A stretch of DNA of 64,000 bases from NCBI GenBank assembly GCA_023374045.1, contig CM041776.1, positions 321,061,925 to 321,125,924 on the forward strand. Direction: 5' to 3'. Numbering within the stretch: the stretch's first letter is position 1; each line of letters opens with the position of its first letter. Under the pieces are notes generated by a model. The model worked only from the letters and a program-made list of their open reading frames with translations, was not told the DNA's origin and searched no databases. The position numbers and the translations under genes are program-made. This document shows positions 24,114 to 35,900 of the stretch, one piece after another. Source of the stretch: Limonium bicolor (lineage: Eukaryota; Streptophyta; Magnoliopsida; Caryophyllales; Plumbaginaceae).

Positions 24114-24719
24114 TAAATGCTAAGTTATTATGTACACACGTTGTAATGTTATAAAAACAAATGAGAACTGTATAACAAAAGAAAGTTGTTCATGTATATT
24201 TTTAATGTGCAAACTTTTATTTATTAATTAAATTATGATATTCTTAATATACAAATGAACCATAATATGGTTTGTCAACAAAGACACATGTATATAATAT
24301 AAAATTAAAAAAAAATGAACTGAAGTAAATTAAGTAATTGGAGGAGAGAGAATTGTAGTTCCTATAAAAATGGTGTCAAATATGTAAATAAATAGTCTAA
24401 AAAGAAATTAACTTGTAATTTAATATGGACGCGACTCTCGGGAGAACAAATTTGGAATAGCAATTCCTACCTATTCGGGAGGGAATCAAATTCTTAATGA
24501 GTGCCCTCTTTTTTGGAATTTGGATAATCTCAGAACTAAAATTCCATTAATCAAATACAAGCACATCTCAAATTCCAAGAATTCTTATTCTATCCCTTCG
24601 TTTCAAATGACCCATTAAGGCTTTGTTCATTTTTAATAACATAGTTGTGGTATAAATGGGTGGACTATGTGAATTTTATATAGATTCTACATTATACTCC
24701 AATAACATATTATCATATA

Positions 24720-24954
24720 CTCCCTCTGTCCTGAATTGACCGTCCTGTTTACTTTATGGCACGTTTTTCCACTTCAATATTAACCATATAAGATAAAATA
24801 ATTTTATAAAACTAATTTTGTAACATATAGTTTATCATGTAAGGAATCATATGCAAAACTTAAATTTTCAAAATTAATTTATCTTGTATGTTAAAAATTG
24901 AAGTCAATGACATGTCCAAATAGTAAACAAGACGGTCAATTGAGGACGGAGGAG
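24720..24954. mobile_element. Stowaway-type MITE, copy 2 (235 bp)
   Basis: The ends CTCCCTCTGTCCTGAATTGA and TCAATTGAGGACGGAGGAG lie between TA dinucleotides (24718-24719 and 24955-24956). Its interior matches copy 1 block for block, including CACGTTTTTCCACTTCA and AAGGAATCATATGCAAAAC. Confidence 0.85.
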
Positions 24955-25177
24955 TATAAATAGTTATAAAACAATGAGAAAAAAGTCATAGCAAACAGAA
25001 AGTGATTCCATAAAAGACCACAGCTAACAAGAAGTAAGCAGTGAATAGTGATCATTCGCTTCTTATTCGACCTAGCCAAAGTACTACTATTCTTGTACAA
25101 GTTTTTGTTTTTGTTTTTGTTTTTTAAACATACTTGTACTAGTTTTGAATAGTGTTCGTTTACCTTTTGCTGTTTTG

Positions 25178-25986
25178 ATGAAGGGGTTAGATCGTCTCGA
25201 CACGGAGGCAATTAAAAAAGTTTGTGTACTGATGGACCCACATGAGCACCGCAGATTGATCCAACCGCTAGCCGGCGATTCTAGTGGCGTGGAATAAGGG
25301 AGGTGGGGTGTTTGTTTCATGTAAGAGGGATGATTCTATGTTTGTTTAGTTGGGATTTTTTATTTTTAGAAAAGAAAAAATGAATTTTCTAATTTGATTC
25401 TCCATTTCCAGCATATTTGAAAGGATGATATATGACTATTGACTGGTGATTAATAATTAATCATTGATTATGATCAATGAATGTTGACCGGAAATTAATG
25501 ATCGCTGACTTTGAATATTGATTGGTAATTGTTGATCGACTACCAATAGCCATTGACTATTAATCGGGTGTTGATCGATTATTTATTTCCTGATCCGGAC
25601 ACAAGCAACCAGGAAAATAAAAGAAAATTTATTTTCATTCCTCCCTATTTTTCGATCTTCTAGGTATTGAGCCTGAAGGTTTGAATGCTTCTCGGATCAG
25701 GGCCACGTGGAAACGCTCGCCGAACACGAAGACAAGAGAATCTCTACTTGTTGCTAAAAAATTAGGATGTAGTGTGTTGGATGAAAGTCGTGCTATTGAT
25801 AGGCTCAAAAGAATCATCCTGAAATCAAGCGATAGCCATTATTTAGGCCATCATAATGTGGTGAAGGAAAGAAGTGAGGTTGTAGTTCCAAGTCAAGATA
25901 CAACCGCATCAAAAGTTAAGCCTGTGGGGAAAGATATTGGAAGCAAGAGAGCCAATATGAGATTCAACAAGTTTTCACGATTGTAA
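25178..25986 (+). CDS. Two-exon 3' fragment of an unidentified gene
   Basis: Exon a (about 25178-25283) encodes MKGLDRLDTEAIKKVC followed by MDPHEHRRLIQPLAGD. Exon b (25664-25986) follows a pyrimidine-rich tract ending CTTCTAG and encodes IEPEGLNASRIRATWKRSPN through to a basic tail ending RFNKFSRL and a TAA stop. A donor GTGGCG after 25283 and the acceptor at 25661-25663 would join them in frame through a serine codon. This splice is my inference; without it exon a would end at a TAA at 25295. No signal peptide, membrane segment or known domain is visible. The upstream part of the gene is not found; a Stowaway element lies 220 bp before. It may be the end of a host gene or a captured fragment. 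Confidence 0.45.
25284..25663 (+). other. Probable intron rich in TTGAC/GATTAAT motifs
   Basis: The part 25430-25580 is built from variants of TTGAC, TTGAT and ATTAAT, including TTGACT at about 25439 and 25555 and TTGACC at about 25486. It looks like a degenerate short-period repeat. TTGACY is also the W-box core, but in a putative intron no regulatory role can be claimed. Confidence 0.4.
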
Positions 25987-27857
25987 AAGTGTTTGTAGAG
26001 GATTTTGTAATTAAAATTGTACTTATCTATTGCCTTTTTTTATAGTAGTTTTCACGGGGAGTAAGATTAGGCGAGTAGACAAGATTGCAACTTAGCAAGA
26101 TCTTATTCTCTTTTCATACTAGTTCGTAAGGGAAGTGAGAAATCAAGTAGAAGATGGACTTGAGTAAGTTTTTGATTAGGTAGTTAGAATGGTGATAAGG
26201 TTTTAACTTACTGATTTAAAGTTGAAGTTGGTATTCTTTTTCTTCCTTTTTTTCCCACCAGGTTTTGTTTACTCTTTTGATCTCCCCATCTATTCTTTTA
26301 AGTTTGACCAAAGCCAGGATTAAAACAAGTTCTCAGCAAGTTTGGTCGGCAGTACTAATTTAAGATTTTTTTCAAAGCTGCATATTCCGCAAACGGAAAT
26401 ACGTTGGGGGAAAAGAGTACATTCCTTCGTGAAAGTGCTTTCTATAAATAAATTGACGGACTATTTATTTAACTAGCTGATGCTACCTTATGATAAGTCA
26501 TCACTTAATAATTCTGTGTCTTTTTAATAATTAAAATAATTCGTGTGACATCTAGTGTTTCAATTTGTTTCGTCCTTTTCCCCTTACAGTAGCCATTCGT
26601 GGCGAGACACATCGTAAAGCACACAACGGTGGGTGGGAGCTTGCTCGTGAAACCAATTGGTGATGGTAGCGATTGGCTGGAGAGGACGTGTGAATGAAAT
26701 CACAATGCAGACGTGTAAAGGGACAAAGTCTAGGTAGGAGAATCGTCAGCACATTCGACGCGTACGTGTCAAGATGGGGGAGATTTATGTGGTTCTTGGA
26801 GCATGGCAAGCAGCGCCAAGCGCAAGAAATTCATATGTTGTCTCCGTCTAGTCTGGAAGTTTTTGGATTTTTTTTACTATAATATTACCATTTTTGTGTA
26901 ATTTTTACTTATTTTAGTTTTTTAAGTTAATAAGGTGGAAGTGTCAGCTCAATGTTAACAAGTAACTTTGGGCCGCAGTTGCTAAGGAGCAACTCTAAAA
27001 TTAGACGGTTTTTTAATATTTGTCCACTGATAATATAGTTTAGGGGAGTTTTTTTTTTTTGTTTCAGAGTTATGTGCAAAGAGAGGGGAAATATTTGACC
27101 ACCGAACAATAATTGATCTGACTTTAGTTAATTCACATTTTATTTCATTCGATTATATGTTATGTTTAAATAAAATAACATATTGTTAATTGTTAAAAGT
27201 TAGTAGCTTTTTTTTTTTAATGTTGGATAAGGTTGACATGTATGTGTTGTTGAAAACTTACTAACATTTGGTAGTACCGAGTATTGATGTTTTACTGGTA
27301 ATTTCCCAAGTTTTGTTGTGTTTGTATGCTTGGAAGTAGCGCAAAAATGTAGTGAATTAATGGTGGTAAAAGAATAATATTCACCATTTCTTACGTTCTG
27401 TTTTTGTATGTTACCTAATTATGATGATAACTTATATATAAAAAGTTATAATTTTGTTTTGTTAAGTTAGCACAAAACTTAGCTGAATATGAGGAAAAAG
27501 TCGATACAAAAAATATATTAGCTTTCTGATGATGATGTAGCTCGTGTTTAAACTTTTTAACTTATCACCTTTGTTACGGAGTTCACGTATTAACTTGTGT
27601 TGATTGTAAGCTCAAAGTTAACAAATTGTCATTAGAGAAAAACTTAACTAGAAAAAAAATATTTTTCTATTTGGTGATTAAACTCTTTCCTTGGTTGTAA
27701 TCAATCTTTGTCTCTTGTTCTCATCCAAATTCTTTTTCTATTTGATAATGTTACTGAAATTCTCTTGCTTTTATCAGCATGTTATTCTGGTGTTTCTAAG
27801 TAGTAATTGTTATTATTGAGTGGTCATATAAAGCTAAAAGTTGGATATCTTTTTGAC
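25987..27857. other. Intergenic, no gene recognised
   Basis: Small frames near 26552-26882 have no recognisable motif. The sequence is AT-rich, and no inverted-repeat ends or repeat arrays could be recognised. Confidence 0.5.
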
Positions 27858-27869
27858 ATCATTATGCAA

Positions 27870-27965
27870 CATGTATGAAGCCCAGTTGTTCGGTCGGTAG
27901 AGGAGTGGTATCCTAAAACTAAAGGTTTTGGTTCAAAACTTACCCACTACCATAACTATCAAAAA
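27870..27965 (+). mobile_element. Short tRNA-derived SINE, 96 bp
   Basis: The body has an A-box-like GTCGGTAGAGGAGTGG (about 27892-27907) and a B-box GGTTCAAAACT at 27930-27940, with about the spacing they have in tRNA genes. It ends in a short A run and is flanked by exact 12 bp duplications ATCATTATGCAA (27858-27869 and 27966-27977). Internal polymerase III promoter, A tail and variable-length target duplication together define a SINE. It has almost no body beyond the tRNA-like head. Confidence 0.75.
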
Positions 27966-27977
27966 ATCATTATGCAA

Positions 27978-28799
27978 TAGTTCAACATCATCTGTTCCAC
28001 GGTTGACTCATCTCCCTCTTGTATAAAGCTACATTCGTGTCAGTGTCCCCGTGTCATGTGTGAAAGTCCCTTTGCATGGAGAACATAAAATGTTGTGAGA
28101 TCACATGAAAAATGTAACTATTCAAATTCAAAGCACTTAATCACTCAAGAAAGAATGAAAACAATTATTTAAATAAAACATATTTCACTAACATAGAGTA
28201 TCTAACTAATAAAAAAATATTAAGTTTGTTATTATCTGATGACATGATATACACATTCGGAAATTCATACAAAATATGATCATTTTGTAGAAATCACCAG
28301 TATGCAAAAGACATTTGATCATTAGAAGAATAAAACCTTATTGGGATGGATGCACATTAAAATAGACTATCTTCAATGGAGTAATAAACGAGTGATGTAT
28401 AAGTTTTATTCTGCTTTTTTTTAACTAGGTGGATCAGATTAGCGGTATGGCAGAGCCTATTAGGAGTTACCCCTAACTGTCCCAATGACATCATTTTTTT
28501 ACCTTATGTAATATAGTTTACTTTATTGTAAATTTACTTTTTTTTATTAAAAACAATTACTTTTAATTAGTGTTAGTGTATTTTGATTTGTTCAGGGTTA
28601 TAAATGTAAACAATAAACTATGCTTAAAACATTAAAGATGTTATAAAGTGTCTTATGTTTTAACATTTGTATTTTTATAACTAATTTGAACTCAAGTTTG
28701 CTTCCTTAGTATAAAGTGTGTTTATCCTGTTCTAAATTTAAAGTCAAGTTAATGAGTGCTAATTGTCACCCTATATATGTATGTTATTATATTTAGGTT
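27978..28799. other. Intergenic, AT-rich
   Basis: No gene or clear element end is visible. Confidence 0.45.
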
Positions 28800-28807
28800 T
28801 TCAATTA

Positions 28808-29339
28808 GGGAAAATTACATCGCCCACCCATGACGTTTGGTGAAATTACACAGCCCACCCACGAGGTTTCAAAAATACTTTGCCCACCCATGAGGTTTCC
28901 ACAATTTTACATCCACAACTTTTCTAATATTTGATCAACTTAAAAGATGGTTAAAGATATCCAAATTTGATGAAACTTTACATGGACGATGCTAAGGTGC
29001 TATATTTTGTTCAATGCCAAATCCAAAGTTTTTTAAGGTCATATATGACCTGTGGGACCCAATGAAACATGAGACACGTTCATCGGGCCCCACAGATCAT
29101 ATAGAGCTTAAAAGGCGTTGGATTTCACGTTTTACCAAAATATAACACTTTAATATCGTCCATGTAAAGTTTCATCAAATTTGGATATCATTTAACCATC
29201 TTTTAAGTTGATCAAATTTAAAAAAGTTGCTGGATGTAAAATTGTGAAAACCACATGGGTGGGCAAAGTAATTTTTGAAACCTCGTGGGTGGGCTGTGTA
29301 ATTTCGCCAAACGTCATGCGTGGGTGATGTAATTTTCCC
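28808..29339. mobile_element. Foldback MITE, probably Mutator-like, copy 1 (532 bp)
   Basis: The element is almost one long palindrome. It starts GGGAAAATTACATCGCCCAC and ends in the near-complement, with further matching blocks (CCCACCCACGAGGTTTC, TTTACATCCA, ACATGGACGATGCTAAGGTG) inward to about its middle near 29065. It is flanked by TTCAATTA on both sides (28800-28807 and 29340-29347). A second copy lies at 56141-56677. It encodes no protein. The long inverted repeats and the 8-9 bp duplications suggest a Mutator-like origin. Confidence 0.8.
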
Positions 29340-29572
29340 TTCAATTAATTATAATATGCGTACATGTAAATATTTTAAAATTTATTCACAATGAGGTTTT
29401 TTAAATAGAAAGTTATGTCATGTTGTTAGTATTCTTCATTTTCATTTAACTATTTATCATCTATTGTTGTTTTAAATATTTAACATTGCTATTATATATA
29501 TTGTTACAAAAGATGTTTGACACCCATGAATCTTAAATTCTGGCTCCACCCTTGATTAGCGGGTTAATAAAG

Positions 29573-29912
29573 GAGTCCTGAAAGGGTAGATTTGTGAATG
29601 ACATTTACAAATCAGCCTTGTACATTGCAATTTGTTATCCTTTTTTATTGTTTTGTCACATCAGCGTACCTATCTAGAGTATTGTTTATAAGGACTTCAT
29701 ATATGAGTCCTTAAAGTGTAGACTTGTGAATGAAATTGACAAATGAGTCATTTACACTACAGGTTGTCCTTGTGTTTCATTGTTTCGTCGCATCATTGTA
29801 CCCCGTCTATGGTTTCTTTAAAGTAGGAGGTCAACAAGCAAGTTTTGAAAAGTGTAAACTTGTGAATGAAATTTACAAATGAGTCTTGTACATTGTAGTT
29901 TATACCTGGCAA
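29573..29912. repeat. Tandem repeat, about 133 bp period, nearly three units
   Basis: The block GTGTAGACTTGTGAATGA and its variants recur at about 29590, 29720 and 29855. Each is followed by ATTTACAAATGAGTC and, in the first two units, by a CATTGTTTCGTCGCATC-like block. Units are diverged. No coding potential. Confidence 0.65.
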
Positions 29913-30094
29913 AATGGATTCAACCCGCCAACCTGACCCAAAACCAACCCGTTTATAACAGATTGGGTTAAGTTTTTCAAACCATTTAATAAATGGGTTG
30001 GGTTAGGATTAACTTAAATATAAATGGGTTGGGTTAGGGTTGTATATTTTTAATCCACGAATCCGTTTAATTTTGTATATTCGTAAATGTATAT
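29913..30094. mobile_element. hAT-like MITE remnant cut by the Copia insertion
   Basis: CTGGCAAAATGGATTCAACC opens a stretch of repeated AAATGGGTTGGGTTAGG motifs typical of hAT-derived MITEs. It stops abruptly at the Copia LTR (30095), and no matching right half is seen in the window. Confidence 0.35.
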
Positions 30095-30246
30095 TGTTAG
30101 AAATGAGAGAGAACAAAGAAAGGTAGACTGATGATAGGGTTTTCATTCACTTCACAACTGAGTACAATGATCTCTATTTATAGAGTGAAGGGAATAACCA
30201 AAAAGGGGTAATATGGACATTCACTATATATATATTATATATAACA
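30095..30246 (-). repeat. Copia 3' LTR, 152 bp, and polypurine tract
   Basis: On the minus strand the LTR runs from TGTTATATATA to TTTCTAACA and is bounded by TG and CA. It is preceded by a polypurine tract (complement of 30247-30258, CTCCCCCTTGAA). It is unusually short for a plant Copia element. A TATA-like stretch, CTCTATAAATAGAG, lies inside it, at about 30170-30184. Confidence 0.75.
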
Positions 30247-30343
30247 CTCCCCCTTGAATGTCCGATATTGATTGCCTCGTTAAAAACCTTGCTTGGAAAA
30301 ACCCAGGGGGATAAACACCAAGACTAAGGAAAAAAGAGTACAA

Positions 30344-31827
30344 TCATAAGTTCTCCCCCTGATCTAATTGCCATTTCAAATCTCTAAATCTAAATAGCCC
30401 AATCTTGCGGATTAACTTTACAAAGGTTGAAGTTGGAAGTGACTTGGTGAATAAATCTGCCAAATTTTCGCTTGAACGGATTTGTTGTACATCAATTTCT
30501 CCATTCTTCTGAAGCTCATGGGTGTAGAAAAACTTGGGGGATATGTGCTTCGTTCTATCTCCTTTGATGTACCCGTCTCTCATCTGGGCTATACAGGCAG
30601 CATTGTCTTCATATAATGTAGTGGGAATTTTCTGATCAAAAGATATGCCACACTTCTCTTGTACATGTTGGATCATGGACCTCAACCAAACACATTCTCG
30701 ACTGGCTTCGTGTATCACTAGAATTTCTGCATGATTAGAGGAGGTGGCAACACTCGTTTGTTTTATAGACTTCCATGATATGGCCGTATCTCCATTAGTA
30801 AATACATAACCTGTTTGTGACCTCGCATTGTGAGGATCAGATAGGTAGCCTGCATCGGCATAACCTACTAGACCAAACTTAGGTGTCTTTGAAAAGAACA
30901 ACCCCATATCCATTGTACCTCGAAGATAACAAAGTACATGCTTAACACCATTCCAATGTCTTTTTGTAGGAGCAGAGCTATATCTTGCTAATAGATTTAC
31001 AAAGAATGCTATATCAGGTCGAGTATAACTCACCAAGTACGTCAATGCTCCAATAGCACTTAGATATGGGACTTCAGGACCAAGTAACTTTTCGTCACTT
31101 TCACAGGGTCTAAATGGGTCCTTGTTTACATCTAGGGACCTAACAACCATTGGGGAGCTCAACGGATGAGCATGATCCATATAAAATTTTTTCAACACCT
31201 TTGTAATATATTGAGTCTGGTGCAGGAATACCCCACTTGGTGAATGCTCGAGTTGTAGTCCTAGGCAGAACTTTGTCTTACCAAGATCTTTCATTTCAAA
31301 TTATGACTTTAAACATTCAAGAGCTTGTTGAAGTTCTGCAGATGTTCCAATTATGTTGAGGTCATCAACACATACTGCAATTATGACAATCCCAGATCCA
31401 CTTTTCCTTATGAATATACAGGGACAAATCGAGTCATTCTTATAGCCTTTCTTAAGCAAGAACTCGCTAAGGCGATTATACCACTGCCCGACTGCTTTAG
31501 TCCATAGAGGGATTTATTTAATTTAATAGAGAACTTTTCTCTAGAGCTTGATTTAAATGCTTCCGGCAATTTAAATCCCTCTGGTAGCCTCATATAAATG
31601 TCACTATCAAGCGATCCATATAGATAGGCTGTAACCACATCCATTAAACGAAACTCAAGATTTTCTTGGATTACCAAACTAATCAAGTATCTAAAAATTG
31701 TGGCATCCATAACTGGTGAATAAGTTTCTTCATAGTCAATACCAGGTCTTTGACTAAAACCTTGTGCAACAAGACGAGCTTTGTATCTCACAATTTTATT
31801 TTGCTCGTTTCTTTTTCGCACAAACAC
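30344..31827 (-). pseudogene. Copia reverse transcriptase and RNase H, broken
   Basis: The RT part (31827 downward) holds RYKARLVAQGFSQRPGIDY and VVTAYLYGSLDSDIYMRLPE. The catalytic VDD box appears as CVDDLNIIG at about 31350-31380 in another frame. A stop codon lies just before MKDLGKTKFCLGLQL. The RNase H part (from 31294 down to about 30350) shows GYADAGYLSDP, EDNAAC and ENLADLFTKSLP, the Copia RNase H landmarks. The protein copied RNA into DNA in virus-like particles; this copy cannot, because of the frameshift between 31408 and 31370 and the stop. Confidence 0.85.
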
Positions 31828-32990
31828 CCATTTATAACCACTAGTTTTATCTTACTGGGTTTATGGACCACTGGTCCAAAAACCTCACGTTTTTTAAGTG
31901 AGTTTAATTCTGCTTCAATAGCATCTTTCCATTTTGGTCAATCATTTCTTTGTCTACATTGTTTAACAGACTTTGGTTCATGATCCTCTTCATCATTCAT
32001 AAATTGTAGCGCTACATTATATGCAAAAGTTTCATCAACGTCAATTTCATGTCGATTACATCGTATTCAAGTCATGACATAGTTGATCGAGATCTCTTCA
32101 TTATCAATATTCGTTTCAGGTACCTAATTTTTCTCTATTTCAGCAACTGTGATGTCTACAGACTCTTGAAGAGTCTCACCCTTCTCACTTGGACCATCTT
32201 TAATGCATGCTCCCTTTGGATTTCGAGGGTTTTTATCTTTCGAACCGACTGGTCTACCACGTTTTATACGTGTGTTAGACTCATTTGCAACCTGTCCTCC
32301 ATGGAAATCAATTCTAGCAGGAGCATTTTTTTGCTGGCACATATGATTGTGTCACCTGATTTAGGTCAGTAAATGCGTCAGGCAATTGGTTTGCCAGCTT
32401 TTGGAGATTAATAATATGTTGAATGTCTAGCTCAAATTGTTTCGTGCGAGGATCATAATGTAGTAATGACGGTTCATTCCATGTAATCTCCTTTACCAAT
32501 TGCTTATTTTCCCCCCCTAATGATGAGAAATGTGACTCATCAAAATGACAGTCAGCAAATCGAGCTGTAAACAAGTCCCCAATTGTTGACTCGAGATATC
32601 TAATAATTGAGGCAAATTCAAGCCCAACATATATTCCCATTCTTCTTTGAGGCCCCATGTTGGTTCTTTGCGGTGGAGGTATAGGAACATATACCGCACA
32701 ACCGAAAATCCTGAGATGAGAGATATTGGGTTCTTGACCCGTAACCATTTGTAATGGTGACAACTTATTATAGCTTGTTGGTCTGATGTGAATCAAGGTA
32801 ACTGCATGTAATATAGCATGTCCCCAAGCAGATACTGGGAGTTTTGATCTCATTAGTAACGGTCTTGCAATTAACTGCAGACGTTTGATCAAAGATTCTG
32901 CTAAACCATTTTGGGAATGCACATGAGCTGCTGGATGTTCTATGGTTATTCCAATAGACATGCAATAGTCATTGAAGGCCTTGGAGGTAA

Positions 32991-35900
32991 TGAAATACCC
33001 CAAACCTTAATATATTAATGAAATATCTAATTAGGATATACTAAGGCTAGAACGTGCCTTAGAAACATTAGAGGAAGTGTTAACAACAATTTACACCAAA
33101 ACATGCTTTAAAAACAATTAGAGCAAAAGGTTTTTTAAAGAGCACAAATAAATTAGGGAACTACCAATAAGTTCCCAAGAGATATCAAATGTGAAATACC
33201 CCTAAGATCAGTAATACACATTAAGCGGAATTAGCGTTTAAACCGAAAACGCACCTTGGAGCACAAAAATGTGTTTTAAGGAAAAATGTGCTTTAAACAT
33301 GTATACATGGAACGAATAGGCTAATGAGCTTAAATACAATAAAGAAACAATGGAACAAAAATTAAATGGCAATAGGAACCATTATGTATACACACAAATT
33401 AAGTATACAAAGTCCACAGTAAAACAGGTACTAAACTTACGAAAGTCAAGGAGACTAAACGACTTGGTTTAAATTGGAATGAGCAACATGATATTTCATG
33501 AAAAAAGTTTCTAAATGATGTAAATATACTAAGTACACATTTAAACTATCCAAAACAAATTGCATAATCAATGTGAACCCGGAAGTATATAAAATGGTGT
33601 TTTAAGGCATTTTTGGCTATGTAACATACCTAACACATGGTATAAGTCCTTATGTACAAGATTAATACATATAATATTACATAAAGACAAGGGAGAAAAA
33701 AAAAACGGACTAAATGGGGACTAAGGCTGCCGACATGGGAAGAAGGGGAAAAGGTGTTAAAATTCAATTTTGCTTACTATTTCACCTACCATGACTTTCC
33801 ATGAGTGCCTTGTCACCTTGTCCCCTGAATGATTCATTAATCAGACACTTACCTATCATTATGAGAGCTCCCAAACTCGTAGCTCCTCCTCCCTTTGAAG
33901 AAACATCACAAAAGCTTCATTGTTCTTAGATTAGAACCTTAAAGAACACTTGTCTTGCACAGATCATAACTTTCTCATATTAAGTCCAAACAACAAGCTT
34001 GATATCTCGTTGAAATCCTATTTCAAAGAGCTTTACAACCATAGCTCATGAGCCCCAATATCCTCATGACAACCCACGAAGAAGTGCCTTTGATTCTCGA
34101 GGTAAAACATTGGCTTCTTGGAAACTCTTTGTTCTTTGATTTTCATCAAGGCCGAGTGCCTAGGGTTACTAACCCTCCTTATTCTTCATCTTATTCTATG
34201 ATTTTGGAGTCAATTTCTCTAGCAAATTGCTGTCAAAATTTCTAAGGAAATCAAGCTTAAATATTAAGCTACTGGTTAATATACAAGGTAAATCCTACAA
34301 CTACCTATTTCAAGGTTCTAATTGTTGATCTATATATGATCTAACATATTGTTCATCTTGTTTATTATTGCCGAAATTATAAGTGTGTTAGATTTAATTT
34401 TTGACACATTAAATGTTAATATTTTGTAAATCTAAAATTAGATTATTACTCCTTATGATATAAGCTTCAATATAAGCTATCATAATATACAAGAAAAACA
34501 CATATACTATGAATTTTCAATATGGCCGAAAATTAAGGGGTTATTAATGAGTTAGAAAAAATTATCTAACTTGGTTAAATTAAAGGAATTAGAGTAATTA
34601 AGAGTAATATGTAAAATTTAAGAAGTTTTGGTACCTAATGGTGATTGCCGAAAATTAATGGGGTCAATATGGAATTTTTGAGAGTTTAGGTGATGAGAAA
34701 ATAATTGTAGAATTAAGTTTACAATTTATAAAGAGTTGATAAGTATTATAAGGAATTTATAAGGTTTTTGGTATATTTAAAAGTTTATAAAGAATGGTAT
34801 ATATATACTATAACATTAGATAATTAAATCTGGTGATTTAGAGATGTTTAAAATGATTTTTGATGTTCAAAAATCTGTAGGTAAATTAATTACGAAAATT
34901 AGAAATTAATTGGAGTTAAATTGGTTATTAAATGAAAGAATAAACCACAAGGGTAAAATGGTAATTTTACTGGTCAAACGTGGTCAAACATGGTCAATGA
35001 AAGTTTATAAAATATCTAAATGAGTTAGAATAAAAATTATGGCAAAAGATTAGGTAATAAAATGTTTAAGGAATAAAAAGTTAAGATAAATTAACTTTAG
35101 GGGTAATATTGTAATTCTGGAAAGTTAGGGGGTTTGACCATAAAAGGCTGGTCAAACTTGGGTATGTTTTGGTAATTGACCAAGAGTATAGAAGAAATTA
35201 ATTAAGAAAGACTTTGGAAGAAATTAGAAATAAAAATAACAAGTTTAGAACTTATTATGAGTAAAATAGAAATTAAAAGAAAACTGGGTAAGGAATGTAA
35301 ATAACACATTTTTATGTGTTTAGAAGGTGAAGGAAATTAAATAAAGAATTTAGAAACAAGTTGTAAAAGAAACAGAGTTAAGACAGGGTTAAACGAGACC
35401 CGTATATAACTTAAGGTATACGAGGGGTATACCCGTAATTTAATAAGTATAGGAGAAATCAATACTTAAAGTATTTTTAATGAAAATACAAGTTATATTG
35501 GAAAAAGAAATAAATACGTATGATACGGAGTATCATACGGACGTATACGAAAATATTGGTATACATGAATAGTACTCGTATACGTGAATATCCGTATACA
35601 TGAATAGTACTCGTATACGTGAATAGTATCCGTATACATGAATAGTACTCGTATACAAGAATAGTATCAGTATACATGAATAGGAAATACGTATACGTGA
35701 ACAGTAAAATATGAGACGTATACATGAATATGAAATATGGAATAGTAAAATACGAGGCGTATAAATGAATAGTAGAATACGAGACCGTATAAATGAATAG
35801 TGAAATATGGATGAATAGTGAAAAATACTAAAACCTATTACAAGGTCCGTATAAGTCTAAAGTTGCTGACTGTGCAACTAAGTAACTGCTAACGACGTTA

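Noticed and set aside
27888..27940. A true tRNA gene
   Set aside because: A and B boxes are present but no acceptor stem or cloverleaf closes, and target duplications with an A-tail mark it as a SINE.
31750..32372. Plus-strand frames opposite the Copia coding region
   Set aside because: They are antisense shadows of the RT and integrase linker.
35517..35830. CRISPR-like array
   Set aside because: Repeats are degenerate, spacers are not unique and constant in length, and this is plant LTR sequence.
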